Of a stretch of 64,000 nt of DNA, positions 1 through 8,188 are shown piece by piece. Origin of the DNA: Methylomicrobium sp. wino1 (GTDB taxonomy: Bacteria > Pseudomonadota > Gammaproteobacteria > Methylococcales > Methylomonadaceae). The position numbers were made by a program, and so were the translations under genes. Positions within the stretch are counted from its first letter, which is position 1. Each line of letters starts with the position of its first letter. The stretch covers positions 310,001-374,000 of the forward strand of contig NZ_CP024202.1 of assembly GCF_003932755.1 (NCBI RefSeq). Reading direction: 5' to 3'. Under the pieces are notes generated by a model, which did not search any database, was not told the DNA's origin, and saw nothing but the letters and a program-made list of their open reading frames with translations.

Positions 1-337
1 TATCATTGATGCTTTGCACGATTTTGGGCATGAAAATAAAGCGAATGATGGCAAAAGCAAGTAACTGAGCGATTAATGCGAAAACGGACCACAACCAAAA
101 ATCCAGCAACGAAACGGAATTCGAAGCAGCCCCTGCAATTGCGATCGCGAAGCCGATGACGGCGCCAATGAAGCCAATCGCGGCCGCTACGTTTTTATCC
201 TCCTTGACTAATTTCCATTCATCATGAGGCGTGATTAAGGCATACAGAAATTTAAAAATCAGCAGCAGGGCCAATGAAGAGAAAAAATACATTGCGAAAT
301 TGCTAAGGCCCATCAAAGAATTCATCAAAGCGTCCAC
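1..337 (-). CDS. yjfL: DUF350 (YjfL-like) inner-membrane protein, 3' end cut by window edge
   Basis: Translation of the minus strand from a GTG at 337 gives about 112 residues with three hydrophobic spans (roughly residues 13-34, 51-72 and 80-102) and a short polar loop (TPHDEWKLVKEDKN) typical of the DUF350 family. The GTG is chosen because AGGAG lies 6-7 bases upstream and no better ATG sits at the front. The stop codon is beyond position 1, so the gene is partial. It is the last visible gene of an operon whose upstream members are DUF2491, an ion channel, PspA and DUF2170, the same partners as E. coli yjfI-J-K-L. Function of the family is unknown; a role in envelope stress is inferred from context only. 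Confidence 0.8.
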   Translation of the reverse strand, partial: MDALMNSLMGLSNFAMYFFSSLALLLIFKFLYALITPHDEWKLVKEDKNVAAAIGFIGAVIGFAIAIAGAASNSVSLLDFWLWSVFALIAQLLAFAIIRFIFMPKIVQSIND

Positions 338-399
338 GGTTGACTCCTAGTGTTGTTTTAAAGAAGGGTTGAAATCGGCACAGGGCGGCAATACAACAG

Positions 400-490
400 T
401 AACGCTCATGAAGGCTGCGGCCATCGCCCCGGCAAATGAAAGTGCGAGTATGGAGGGTGCGGTCACTCGACCAACAGGACGCCCCGGCGC
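400..490. repeat. Dispersed repeat fragment in the DUF2491-DUF350 spacer
   Basis: Read on the minus strand this stretch (GCACTTTCATTTGCCGGG, GAGTGACCG and TTCATGA.CGTTA blocks) closely matches 35750-35822. It fills most of the gap between the DUF2491 stop and the DUF350 start and accounts for the 61-codon open frame found there. A dispersed intergenic repeat is therefore more likely than a gene. Confidence 0.55.
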
Positions 491-528
491 CGAATCTTGA
501 TTTGCGATGGGATATAACAGCAATTGAA

Positions 529-1176
529 TCAACCGATAATTGTGATATCGGCCGATTGCAAATTGATTCCCGTCGCGATAACCAAACAGCGGTCGGCGCG
601 CCCGTTTATTATTTTTTCTTCCCCTAAAACCAATGCGAATTCATCCATCGTATCATCGACCGGTCTTTCGTAGAGCATCGCAAATTGATCGGTTTCGCTC
701 GTATCGTCGGTTTCCGTATAAGTCGTTTCAGTCATGGCCACCGGCGGCGAGGAACTACCTACACCTTCCCAAACCCTAAGAAACCGGTGACCTTCAAGGG
801 TATATTCCGGACGACTGATATCGGTGTTGATTAAGCGATCCCAATCGGCTTGGCTGCCAACTGCTTTGGTATCGTAAAAATACCAAAGCTTGACATCCTC
901 GATATGATTTTCCGTCAAGCCGCCATTTAAAAGCACTTGCACAAAGCTGTCGTCGTCGGTGTAAAAACGCAGCAGCGTACTGCTGTTATCCAACTTAACT
1001 TCGCCGACCGCCTGAATAAACTGGGTTTGGGCGGCTCCTTCAAAAATAAGCAAGGGCTCGATCAGCTTGAGCCGTAGCGCGTCCAACTCAAATGCTCCGC
1101 CTAGCCGCAAACCGATAATTTCAGGACTCCGGATTGTTTCTTGAGCATCGTTTTTTTTGAACCATTTGCTAAACAC
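529..1176 (-). CDS. yjfK: DUF2491 family protein (YjfK-like)
   Basis: A soluble acidic protein of about 215 residues matching what I recall of DUF2491/YjfK, including the SPEIIGLRLGGAFELD segment near the N-terminus. A longer frame opens at 1218, but the GTG at 1176 is preferred: GGGAG lies about 9 bases upstream, and the codon overlaps the stop of the upstream channel gene by 8 bp, a sign of translational coupling. No signal peptide or membrane span is visible. Biochemical activity is unknown for the family. It belongs to the PspA-channel-DUF350 operon. Confidence 0.8.
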   Translation of the reverse strand: MFSKWFKKNDAQETIRSPEIIGLRLGGAFELDALRLKLIEPLLIFEGAAQTQFIQAVGEVKLDNSSTLLRFYTDDDSFVQVLLNGGLTENHIEDVKLWYFYDTKAVGSQADWDRLINTDISRPEYTLEGHRFLRVWEGVGSSSPPVAMTETTYTETDDTSETDQFAMLYERPVDDTMDEFALVLGEEKIINGRADRCLVIATGINLQSADITIIG

Positions 1177-2215
1177 ACAGTTTCTCCCAATCCAGGCCGT
1201 CGATGCGTTCATCGGCAATGTAATAGATCATCGTGCCCGGATGAATCATATGCGTCAAAGGCGGATTCAGCATGACGCTGCCATTGGTGTCGCCGACTGC
1301 GATCAGAATCGCATCGTGTTTTTGTTTAAGCGGAAAAAATAAATCGCCTAATAAAGCACTTTTCGATTGAGGCGGATATTTGATCGAATATTGAGTCATG
1401 CCATCCTGAACATTCAACAAATCCTGATGCAGAGCACTGGAACCAGGGTGCATGGCGGATTTGGCCAGCATCTCAACATCCACCGAAGGCGTGCACTCGA
1501 TATTCGGGCAATGCGTTTTCAGCAATTGGCTCAGCTTTTCATCATTGAAATAAGCGATCATGTGCGCGTCTTTATTACGGCTCGCACAATACAGAGCCGT
1601 GGTCATCGTAACATCGTCTTCCGGCGTATCGATAATGATCGTCGAAGCCTTCTCAAGACATGCTCGATCCATTTGCTGGTCATCGTTATAGCTATCGACC
1701 TTGACGAAGTCGATTTGGTCCGGCATCGGATTGTCGATCTCGGCTTTCGCGCACAGCACAATCTTGTGCGTTTCTAAAGCGCCGAATTGTTCACGGAACA
1801 GCAGACGGATGAGGTGTAAGGTCCGCATTTCGCCCCAGCCGATCACCAAAATGTGATTGGTGCAGTTTAACTGTTTCAAACCTTTTACTCCTTTTTTCCA
1901 ATGGTAGGCCGCAAAAACAGCGATCCGACCGAGGAACATCGCAAACAGACTCAAGCCGAACGGAATCACGAATAACGCGGCCGTCATTTTGCCGCCAGGT
2001 GTTTGAGGTGATAAATCGCCGTAACCGACGGTCGATGCGGTGACTATCAACCAATACGGAAAGTCCGGCAAAGACAGTAAATCCGTTTCGCCGGACAGAA
2101 AAAGCAAAGCATACCCGATACTCACATAGAGGATCAAAGCCAGGGCTGCGCCTTGCCAACTCAGTAATATGCAATGCTGGATAAAAAATCGTTTAAGTTT
2201 ATAAAGGACAATCAT
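1169..2215 (-). CDS. Two-TM potassium channel with cytoplasmic RCK (TrkA-N) domain
   Basis: This 348-residue protein has two hydrophobic helices (about 21-42 and 76-104) flanking a pore loop with the K+ selectivity filter TVGYGD at residues 62-67. A Rossmann-like RCK domain follows (NHILVIGWGEM near 120) and then a C-terminal RCK_C-like part. The nucleotide-binding glycine motif is GWGEMR rather than the canonical GxGxxG, so its ligand may differ. The fold predicts a ligand-gated K+ channel in the inner membrane. It sits between the PspA gene (18-bp gap) and DUF2491 (8-bp overlap), so it is probably co-transcribed with them and may link K+ flux to the membrane-stress response. The link is inference; the channel assignment is strong. 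Confidence 0.88.
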   Translation of the reverse strand: MIVLYKLKRFFIQHCILLSWQGAALALILYVSIGYALLFLSGETDLLSLPDFPYWLIVTASTVGYGDLSPQTPGGKMTAALFVIPFGLSLFAMFLGRIAVFAAYHWKKGVKGLKQLNCTNHILVIGWGEMRTLHLIRLLFREQFGALETHKIVLCAKAEIDNPMPDQIDFVKVDSYNDDQQMDRACLEKASTIIIDTPEDDVTMTTALYCASRNKDAHMIAYFNDEKLSQLLKTHCPNIECTPSVDVEMLAKSAMHPGSSALHQDLLNVQDGMTQYSIKYPPQSKSALLGDLFFPLKQKHDAILIAVGDTNGSVMLNPPLTHMIHPGTMIYYIADERIDGLDWEKLCV

Positions 2216-2233
2216 CGAACAAGCCCATTAAAC

Positions 2234-2917
2234 TCAACGGCCGCCGAGTATGCGCTCCAGCTCGCTATCGGCATTTGCGTTGGAACCGGTGATGCCTGCC
2301 GCTTTCAATTTGGCCTCAAGGGCGTCGCCGCTTTCCTCGCCAAGCAATTCTTCGGCGGCTTCCAGTTCGGCAGAGCGCTGGTTTTGCCGATCCTGAATAC
2401 GCTTTAAGGATTCCGCCGCCGTCTTCATTTTGCTATTCGCACCCAAATGCCGAGAAGAAACCGAGACTTGGGCTTTTTGTACCGACTCGGTGGCTTTGAC
2501 CATGTCGACTTGTTGTTCCATCCGGCGTAAATTCGCTTTCGCCTCGGCAATTTTATGACGCAGCGTTTGCTCCGACTGATTAAATTGATTGACGTATTGC
2601 TGCTCAGCATCCATTTGCCCGCGTAATTCCACGACTTTTTGCGCACATTCCAGCGCCAGTTGCCGATCGCTATCGGCGGCTCTGCGGGCGTGGCTCTCAT
2701 AATCGACAATCGAGGTTTGTAAACCGGACACCTTTTGTTCTGCCAGCTTTCTTTTCGCCATGATTTGAGTCAAAGCATGGTCGGATTTGCGCAACTCTTC
2801 TTTCGCTTCGCGTATTTCTTGATCCAATATACGCAAAGCCTGGCTATCTGCGACGGCCTCCGCGGCTTCGTTTGCGCCGCCTTTAATCGCAGTGACTAAT
2901 TTATTCCAAACACTCAT
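2234..2917 (-). CDS. pspA: PspA/IM30 family phage-shock protein (YjfJ-like)
   Basis: A 227-residue, almost entirely helical, charged protein with the PspA/IM30 layout: an N-terminal amphipathic helix (MSVWNKLVTAIKGGANEA) and long coiled coils from about residue 25 to 200, ending in ELERILGGR. Family members bind stressed inner membranes and assemble ESCRT-III-like oligomers. The gene lies 3 bp downstream of the DUF2170 gene and has GGAG about 9 bases before its ATG. Its partners match E. coli yjfJ rather than the classical pspABC set, since no pspB or pspC is nearby. Confidence 0.88.
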   Translation of the reverse strand: MSVWNKLVTAIKGGANEAAEAVADSQALRILDQEIREAKEELRKSDHALTQIMAKRKLAEQKVSGLQTSIVDYESHARRAADSDRQLALECAQKVVELRGQMDAEQQYVNQFNQSEQTLRHKIAEAKANLRRMEQQVDMVKATESVQKAQVSVSSRHLGANSKMKTAAESLKRIQDRQNQRSAELEAAEELLGEESGDALEAKLKAAGITGSNANADSELERILGGR

Positions 2918-2920
2918 AGC

Positions 2921-3319
2921 TTAAACTCCATTAATCAAATGATTTTGGTAGGCATCCAGAAATGCACCCACATTCTGGAACAGTGTATCGACTTCTATGA
3001 TGATGCTTTCTTTTTTTGACTGGCTCGACACAGCTCCGAAAGCCATATAATAATCTTCATCATCGATATGGGTAATAGCAATGGCCGTTAACGGAAAAAC
3101 TTGATGGGTTCTCAATATATCTTCATTGAGCAAGTTGCAGTCTTTAATCTCTTTTTTTGCGAATAATACCGACTCGACCAGGATTTGTTCGCCGCTAACC
3201 GCTAGATAAGCATCTAGACCGTCGACATTAGTGATACGCAAACAAGATTCTTCCCTAGCAACTTGATAATCGTCGCTTTCATTCAATAGACTTTCTAATT
3301 CGATAAGATTCCAACTCAT
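2921..3319 (-). CDS. yjfI: DUF2170 family protein (YjfI-like)
   Basis: This acidic, soluble 132-residue protein, first gene of the operon, resembles DUF2170/YjfI, whose members almost always sit beside a PspA homologue. The fold looks like an alpha/beta chaperone-type domain (alternating strands and helices, no membrane span). The ATG at 3319 has AGGAGAAAC immediately upstream. Molecular function is unknown. The consistent pairing with PspA suggests a direct partner, which is inference. Confidence 0.8.
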   Translation of the reverse strand: MSWNLIELESLLNESDDYQVAREESCLRITNVDGLDAYLAVSGEQILVESVLFAKKEIKDCNLLNEDILRTHQVFPLTAIAITHIDDEDYYMAFGAVSSQSKKESIIIEVDTLFQNVGAFLDAYQNHLINGV

Positions 3320-3340
3320 AGTTTCTCCTGTAGCATGACA

Positions 3341-3362
3341 TCGGCAAAAGTGCCTGCCAAAA
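3341..3362 (-). promoter_or_regulatory. Sigma-54-like promoter candidate ahead of the PspA operon
   Basis: On the minus strand TTGGCAGGCACTTTTGCC lies about 25 bases before the DUF2170 ATG. It resembles the sigma-54 -24/-12 pattern (TGGCAC...TTGC), but the GG and GC dinucleotides are separated by 11 rather than 10 bases, and the same bases form a GGCA/TGCC palindrome. Classical pspA operons are sigma-54 dependent, which makes the match suggestive, but the spacing error keeps confidence low. Confidence 0.25.
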
Positions 3363-3522
3363 TTCTAGATGAAGGATTACGATAGCACAAACCCGTTTTT
3401 AACCTATAAAAGGTAGAACAAAATCATCAGTTTTTTGTGAAATACGATCGGATCGAATTTCGATGATTGAGGAAGCCCTCGACAGGCGCTCCACCCCGAC
3501 AAAACCGAACGATTCTTAACCA

Positions 3523-4317
3523 TCACGACCGTTTATCAATCACTTCGTCTCTCAACACATCAAAATCATTGAATGCACTATTTAAGCTAAGCTTTAAATT
3601 GATGATCGTAGCCAGCGTAGTGCTAGTGAAAATGCAGATCATGATCGCAATTTGATATTTTACAGCCAACCACGGTTCGCTGCCGCCGAGAATTTGTCCG
3701 GTCATCATGCCGGGGAGCGATACTAACCCCATCGTCGCCATACCGGCAATCGTCGGATTAATCGCGGCCTTTATCGCTTCCTGAAAATACGAATGCACGG
3801 CTTCCTGTCGCGTGGCGCCCAACATCAGAAAGGTCGCGTACTCGTTCTCGTTCTTGCGTAATGCCGAATAAAATCGTTCTAATGCGATCACATTGCCTTG
3901 CATGCAGTTGCCAAGAATCATGCCTGCCAACGGAACGATATACCTCGCATCGTAAAAAAGCACCGGCTGTATCACCAAAATCACCATGAAGGCAGTAGAG
4001 AACAGAATACTGAGAGCAATGGCAATAAAAGTGGCTAACGCAAAATAACGCACTTTAAGTCCTGCTCGCCGTAAAATACTGAAATCGGCGACCAATAGCA
4101 TCATCAGTATCCATAATCCATTGAACCAAGGATTATTGAGATCGAACAGCCATTTCAAATAAAACCCGACCAACGCCAACTGCACACTCATTCGTAAAAC
4201 GCTAAGGCCGATATCCCGACTCAGTAGCAGTCCCAGCATTCGAAGCAACAACCAGGGAAGCAAACAGAGCGCGTAAAGCAGTACCATCCTCGGCATTTCG
4301 ATATCAAGTGTTGCCAT
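3523..4317 (-). CDS. fetB: FetB/YbbM-type (UPF0014) ABC exporter permease
   Basis: A 264-residue integral membrane protein with about seven hydrophobic helices, including the family-like segments YIVPLAGMILGNCMQGN and SLPGMMTGQILGG. E. coli FetAB (YbbLM) exports iron and helps resist oxidative stress; metal export is inferred here by homology. Its start overlaps the 3' end of the ATPase gene by 14 bp, so the two are translationally coupled. The last codons end about 200 bp before the divergently placed DUF2170 promoter region. Confidence 0.85.
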   Translation of the reverse strand: MATLDIEMPRMVLLYALCLLPWLLLRMLGLLLSRDIGLSVLRMSVQLALVGFYLKWLFDLNNPWFNGLWILMMLLVADFSILRRAGLKVRYFALATFIAIALSILFSTAFMVILVIQPVLFYDARYIVPLAGMILGNCMQGNVIALERFYSALRKNENEYATFLMLGATRQEAVHSYFQEAIKAAINPTIAGMATMGLVSLPGMMTGQILGGSEPWLAVKYQIAIMICIFTSTTLATIINLKLSLNSAFNDFDVLRDEVIDKRS

Positions 4318-4966
4318 GACGCCTTTCCCGAATCAACCGGCCTGCTTCCAATTCAAAAATACGATCGCAACGCGCCAGCCAGTCCGCGTCATGCGCGACC
4401 GAAAGCACCGTTAATTGAGGGGAGGAAAATACATCGAATACGGCTTGTCTGCTTTCCGTATCCAATGCACTGGTAACCTCATCCAACAAATACAAGCTCT
4501 TTCCTAACAGAAGCCCTCGTGCCAATGCAATCCGTTGTTTTTCACCTCCGGAAATCCGGTTACATTTCCGCTTTAAAATATCGGTCGTCAGATGCAACCG
4601 AGTCAATACTTCAACCAGTCGAGCATCCGTAGGCCGCTGATTTCTATGAGTTTTAAACTGAAACGGCATTAATAACGCATCACGCACGGTCTCGGCGCCA
4701 AGTACCGGCTCTTGACCGATATAAGCTGACGCACTTCGAATCGTATGGACCGATGCTGGAGTCAATTGCATTTGCTGAAAATAGATGCTGCCGGCGGCGA
4801 CGGCATGAAGCCCGATAAAGGCTCTCAACACGCTACTCTTACCGGACCCCGATTTACCGCATAAAACACCTTTTTCGCCGGGGAATAGGGCAAAACTAAT
4901 ATTGGATAGGATGGTTTTTTCACGAACCGATACCGATACCTGATCGAATCGAATAATTGGATTCAT
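4304..4966 (-). CDS. fetA: FetA/YbbL-type ABC transporter ATP-binding protein
   Basis: This 220-residue ABC ATPase has Walker A GKSGSGKSS (about 37-45), Q-loop QEP, signature ISGGEKQRIALARG, Walker B LYLLDEVTSALD and the switch His in SVAHD. Its short length and overlap with the UPF0014 permease identify it as the ATPase of a FetAB-like exporter. The order ATPase then permease matches E. coli ybbL-ybbM. No separate regulator is adjacent. Confidence 0.87.
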   Translation of the reverse strand: MNPIIRFDQVSVSVREKTILSNISFALFPGEKGVLCGKSGSGKSSVLRAFIGLHAVAAGSIYFQQMQLTPASVHTIRSASAYIGQEPVLGAETVRDALLMPFQFKTHRNQRPTDARLVEVLTRLHLTTDILKRKCNRISGGEKQRIALARGLLLGKSLYLLDEVTSALDTESRQAVFDVFSSPQLTVLSVAHDADWLARCDRIFELEAGRLIRERRHGNT

Positions 4967-5012
4967 TGAGTTAATGGTTTAAAAGAACATACGCCCGAAC
5001 TCACTACTTGCC

Positions 5013-5047
5013 CTATTCACTATTCACTATTCACTATTCACTATTCA
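5013..5047. repeat. Heptanucleotide tandem repeat, five CTATTCA units
   Basis: Five perfect head-to-tail copies of CTATTCA fill these 35 bases, followed by degenerate copies (CTGTTGA, CTATTTT). The tract lies between the fetA start and the ams stop, so length changes would not shift either reading frame. It is a simple-sequence tract prone to slippage. Confidence 0.9.
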
Positions 5048-5065
5048 CTGTTGACTATTTTCTAC

Positions 5066-7021
5066 TCAATACTCAGTCAACCAATAAAACTGGCACGGCT
5101 GAATGACCAGTTGTTGGTCGAATTCAGTCGGCCGCTTGCCGGTGTATAAATCGCTGATTTGTCCGTAAATGCCAAACCCCGCCGCATTGAATTTATCCAT
5201 CTTGATACGCTGTGGTTGTTCGCTGAAATTACAAATCACCAGCACTTGCTCCGAAGGCCGATTATGATCGTAACGGATAAATGAAAAAATATGCGGGTTT
5301 TCGCACTCGATCAACTGCCGATTATTGAAGTCGGCAAAAGCCGTGGTTTCCTTGCGAATCGCGATCATTTTTTTTAATGCGCTAAATACCGCATACTCGA
5401 CCGTACCTTGTTTTTTACGTTGCTCGGCTCGTTCCCAGTCGATCTTAGGCCGGTGAATCCAGCGGCTGTCATTGGCCTTATCGGGTTGCTCGAGATAGCT
5501 GTGATCATTGAATGTCGCGATCTCATCTCCGTAATACAGCAACGGAAGGCCGCCGAATGAAAATATCACGCTATGCATCAATATGATCTTATTCAGCGCG
5601 ATATCGATTGCATGTTCGTCATCGGACTTAATCGCCGTTTCAAGGCCTGCCAGTGAAGCCAACGAACCGGCAATCCGCGCATCGCCGGTTTTGTCGTTGC
5701 GCATGAACGGTACGCCGCTCGCGATCGAATCCTCATACACCCCGGTATAAAAATCGACTAGAAAACGCCGATGCGCGATGGGTTCGTAACCCACATGCCG
5801 CACATCGTTATCATCGAAACCTAGGCCGATATCGTCATGGCAACGTACATAATTCAACCATGTTGCCCGCTCCAACTTATCGGGCAGGCTTTTCAGACCT
5901 TGATACAGCAATTTACTGTTACGCGTCGCCAAAGCATCCCACAGCAAGGCCATCAACGTCGCGTTATAGGCGATTTCACATTCTTTCGCGATAATCGCGT
6001 CCTCGCCGAAGTATTTAGTAATCTCGACCGGCGCGACTATTGCTTCGGCAATGAATAAGGATCCCGGCGCAGTGACCTGGCAACAGTCTTTCATCAACTG
6101 CAACAACAGATGCGCTTCGCGTTCGTTTTGACAGGTCGTACCCATCTTCTTCCATAAAAAAGCAACCGCATCGAGCCGAATGATGTCAGCGCCTTGATTG
6201 ATCCAAAAGAGAATCACGTCGAGCATTTCGATAAATACCGAAGGGTTGCTGTAATTGAGATCCCATTGATAATCGTTGAAGACCGTCATCACCCATTTCT
6301 GCAGGGTTTCGTCCCAAGTAAAATTGCCCGGTGCGGTTTCCGGAAAAATTTCGGGCATACTTTGTTCGAACATATCGGGAATTTCACGGTTATCGAAGGT
6401 GTGATAATAATCCTGATATTTTTGCTCTCCGGCCTTCGCCCGCCGCGCCCATTCATGCTCGTCCGAGGTATGATTCAAAACCACGTCCAAGGTCAACAGA
6501 ATTTCGCGCTTTCTGAATTCGCTCGAAACCCGCTGTAAATCCTCTAATTTACCGACACGGCTATCGATCTGCCGGAAATTACTGACCGCATAACCGCCGT
6601 CGCTACGACCGGTAGGACATTCAAGAATCGGCATGATATGCACCAGATTAATGCCAAGCTCTTGAAAATAAGAGGTATTATCCGCCACACCAGCTAAGTC
6701 GTCGGCAAATCCGGCGCTGTACAAAGCCATACCAACCCATTTTTGATTCAAAAACCAGTTATGATCGTTTTCCCGCGCGATATCGAGTTTTTCCAACTCT
6801 TCCGGCCGCTGAATATATTGCCGGGCCAAGGTTTCGACCAACTTGAGCATTTGCTCCTTGAAATCGTCGCGGCGGCCGTATAGATGATGAAACAGATTAT
6901 GAATCGCATAAAAATTCGCGCCGAGACGCGTGTAAAAATGCCGTAAATCCTGTCTGCGAATTTCCGGTTTGAGATCATCCAAAATTTCATTTAATAAGGA
7001 ATGCGAAATCTGTTCGTACAT
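5066..7021 (-). CDS. ams: Amylosucrase (GH13)
   Basis: A GH13 enzyme of 651 residues, close to Neisseria amylosucrase in length, with the expected N-terminal helical region before the (beta/alpha)8 barrel. Catalytic residues are visible: nucleophile in DIIRLDAVAFLW, acid/base in LFIAEAIVAP, and the transition-state Asp in YVRCHDDIGLGF. Amylosucrase converts sucrose to an alpha-1,4-glucan plus fructose. Here it would turn over sucrose made by sps/spp and feed fructose to the adjacent fructokinase. It is the distal gene of the minus-strand sucrose cluster, separated from fruK by a 273-bp gap containing a terminator-like hairpin. Confidence 0.93.
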   Translation of the reverse strand: MYEQISHSLLNEILDDLKPEIRRQDLRHFYTRLGANFYAIHNLFHHLYGRRDDFKEQMLKLVETLARQYIQRPEELEKLDIARENDHNWFLNQKWVGMALYSAGFADDLAGVADNTSYFQELGINLVHIMPILECPTGRSDGGYAVSNFRQIDSRVGKLEDLQRVSSEFRKREILLTLDVVLNHTSDEHEWARRAKAGEQKYQDYYHTFDNREIPDMFEQSMPEIFPETAPGNFTWDETLQKWVMTVFNDYQWDLNYSNPSVFIEMLDVILFWINQGADIIRLDAVAFLWKKMGTTCQNEREAHLLLQLMKDCCQVTAPGSLFIAEAIVAPVEITKYFGEDAIIAKECEIAYNATLMALLWDALATRNSKLLYQGLKSLPDKLERATWLNYVRCHDDIGLGFDDNDVRHVGYEPIAHRRFLVDFYTGVYEDSIASGVPFMRNDKTGDARIAGSLASLAGLETAIKSDDEHAIDIALNKIILMHSVIFSFGGLPLLYYGDEIATFNDHSYLEQPDKANDSRWIHRPKIDWERAEQRKKQGTVEYAVFSALKKMIAIRKETTAFADFNNRQLIECENPHIFSFIRYDHNRPSEQVLVICNFSEQPQRIKMDKFNAAGFGIYGQISDLYTGKRPTEFDQQLVIQPCQFYWLTEY

Positions 7022-7195
7022 GGTTCTTGAATGATGTGAGTTAGAAATATCGAGCGAGCATCGCTTTACGTCCGCGAGTCACCCTAGGAAAGGCACGTAG
7101 TAATAAGTACCTGTGTGAACCAAATCAAGGAAAGGTATAACCTAAATCCGGCATTTAAAACCACAAATTTTACAAAGATTTTCGAAGTCATATCG

Positions 7196-7230
7196 AAAAA
7201 TGCTCGGTTATGCTTCTAACCGAGCATTTA
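7196..7230 (-). terminator. Rho-independent terminator or attenuator between fruK and ams
   Basis: A 13-bp perfect stem (AAATGCTCGGTTA paired with TAACCGAGCATTT) with a 6-base loop lies 65 bp past the fruK stop. On the minus strand it is followed by a short T run (TTTTTCG). It would end transcription from the sps side, fully or partly, before ams. Confidence 0.7.
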
Positions 7231-7294
7231 GTTCTTATCGAATTAAGCCTTTGATTTTTCTTCGTGCTCTTCGTAGCTTATTGCTTTTTTAAGT

Positions 7295-8188
7295 TTAATC
7301 CAAACCCCAAGCCTCAATGAAGGGCTGATAAAAAGCATGATCCCCGACCGTCGCGCCCCGTTGACTGACCAAGGCCGAGGCAAACGCTTGCGCTCGCTCC
7401 ATCGTGATTTGCAGCGGCCAATCGAGATTGAGCCCGAGTAGCATCACCGAAGCGAACGCATCGCCGGCACCGACCGTATCGATGACTTGGGCGATTTCGC
7501 CCGGCGTAACCCGGCACGACTCACCGTGACGATCAGTCGCAAACGCACCTTGCTTGCCGCTCGTGACAATCAACCCTTGTAATCGGTAAAGCTCGACAAA
7601 GCGCCGCATATCGGCCTTAAGATCGCCCGAAACCGGATAAAGCGCAGCCAACTCATGATGATTCAGCTTGACCCAATCGGCTTGACCTAGCCATTCAAGC
7701 ACCTGGTCTTTTTGCCACCAAGGTTCGCGCAAATTGACATCCATGAATATTCGCCCCTTGTGTGCGTCTGTTAGAACACCCAAAGCCGACCTCGAGACCG
7801 GCTGACGCAAGGCCAGCGTGCCGTGATAAAGCAAACCGAAACGCTCCGTATCTTGAAGCTCGCCCGCATCTATATAATCGTAGGCTTGTTCCGGCACAAT
7901 CGTATAGGCGGGCTCGCCCTGCTCGATGACGATATCGACGACACCGGTCGAATGCCGGCTATCCCTTTGCAAACCCGACATATCCATACCCCACTTATGC
8001 ATCGCGGCAATGACCGATTCTCCGGTCGCATCCTGACCGACCCGGCTGATAAAATGCGGTTCTTGCCGGAAGGCCTGCAAATGCCAAGCAACATTGAACG
8101 GCGCGCCGCCGAGTACCTGGCTGCCATCGGGAAAATGATCGAACAAAACCTCGCCGAAAATAGTGATCGGATTTTTATTCATCGCCAA
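7295..8188 (-). CDS. fruK: Fructokinase, PfkB/ribokinase family
   Basis: This 297-residue PfkB-family sugar kinase has the N-terminal GGAPFNVAWHL motif and the C-terminal signature DTVGAGDAFAS with the catalytic Asp. It phosphorylates fructose, presumably that released by amylosucrase. The gene overlaps the end of spp by 14 bp and has the same orientation as the rest of the sucrose cluster. The specificity call rests on genomic context, because PfkB sequences alone do not separate fructose from related sugars. Confidence 0.88.
   Translation of the reverse strand: MAMNKNPITIFGEVLFDHFPDGSQVLGGAPFNVAWHLQAFRQEPHFISRVGQDATGESVIAAMHKWGMDMSGLQRDSRHSTGVVDIVIEQGEPAYTIVPEQAYDYIDAGELQDTERFGLLYHGTLALRQPVSRSALGVLTDAHKGRIFMDVNLREPWWQKDQVLEWLGQADWVKLNHHELAALYPVSGDLKADMRRFVELYRLQGLIVTSGKQGAFATDRHGESCRVTPGEIAQVIDTVGAGDAFASVMLLGLNLDWPLQITMERAQAFASALVSQRGATVGDHAFYQPFIEAWGLD

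Noticed and set aside
347..532. 61-codon frame on the minus strand overlapping the DUF2491 stop
   Set aside because: Its bases match a dispersed non-coding repeat (35750-35822), it has no clear ribosome site, and the protein resembles no family I know.
5013..5047. Considered as a CRISPR array
   Set aside because: Units are 7 bp with no spacers; it is a simple tandem repeat. No CRISPR repeats or cas genes were seen anywhere in the window.
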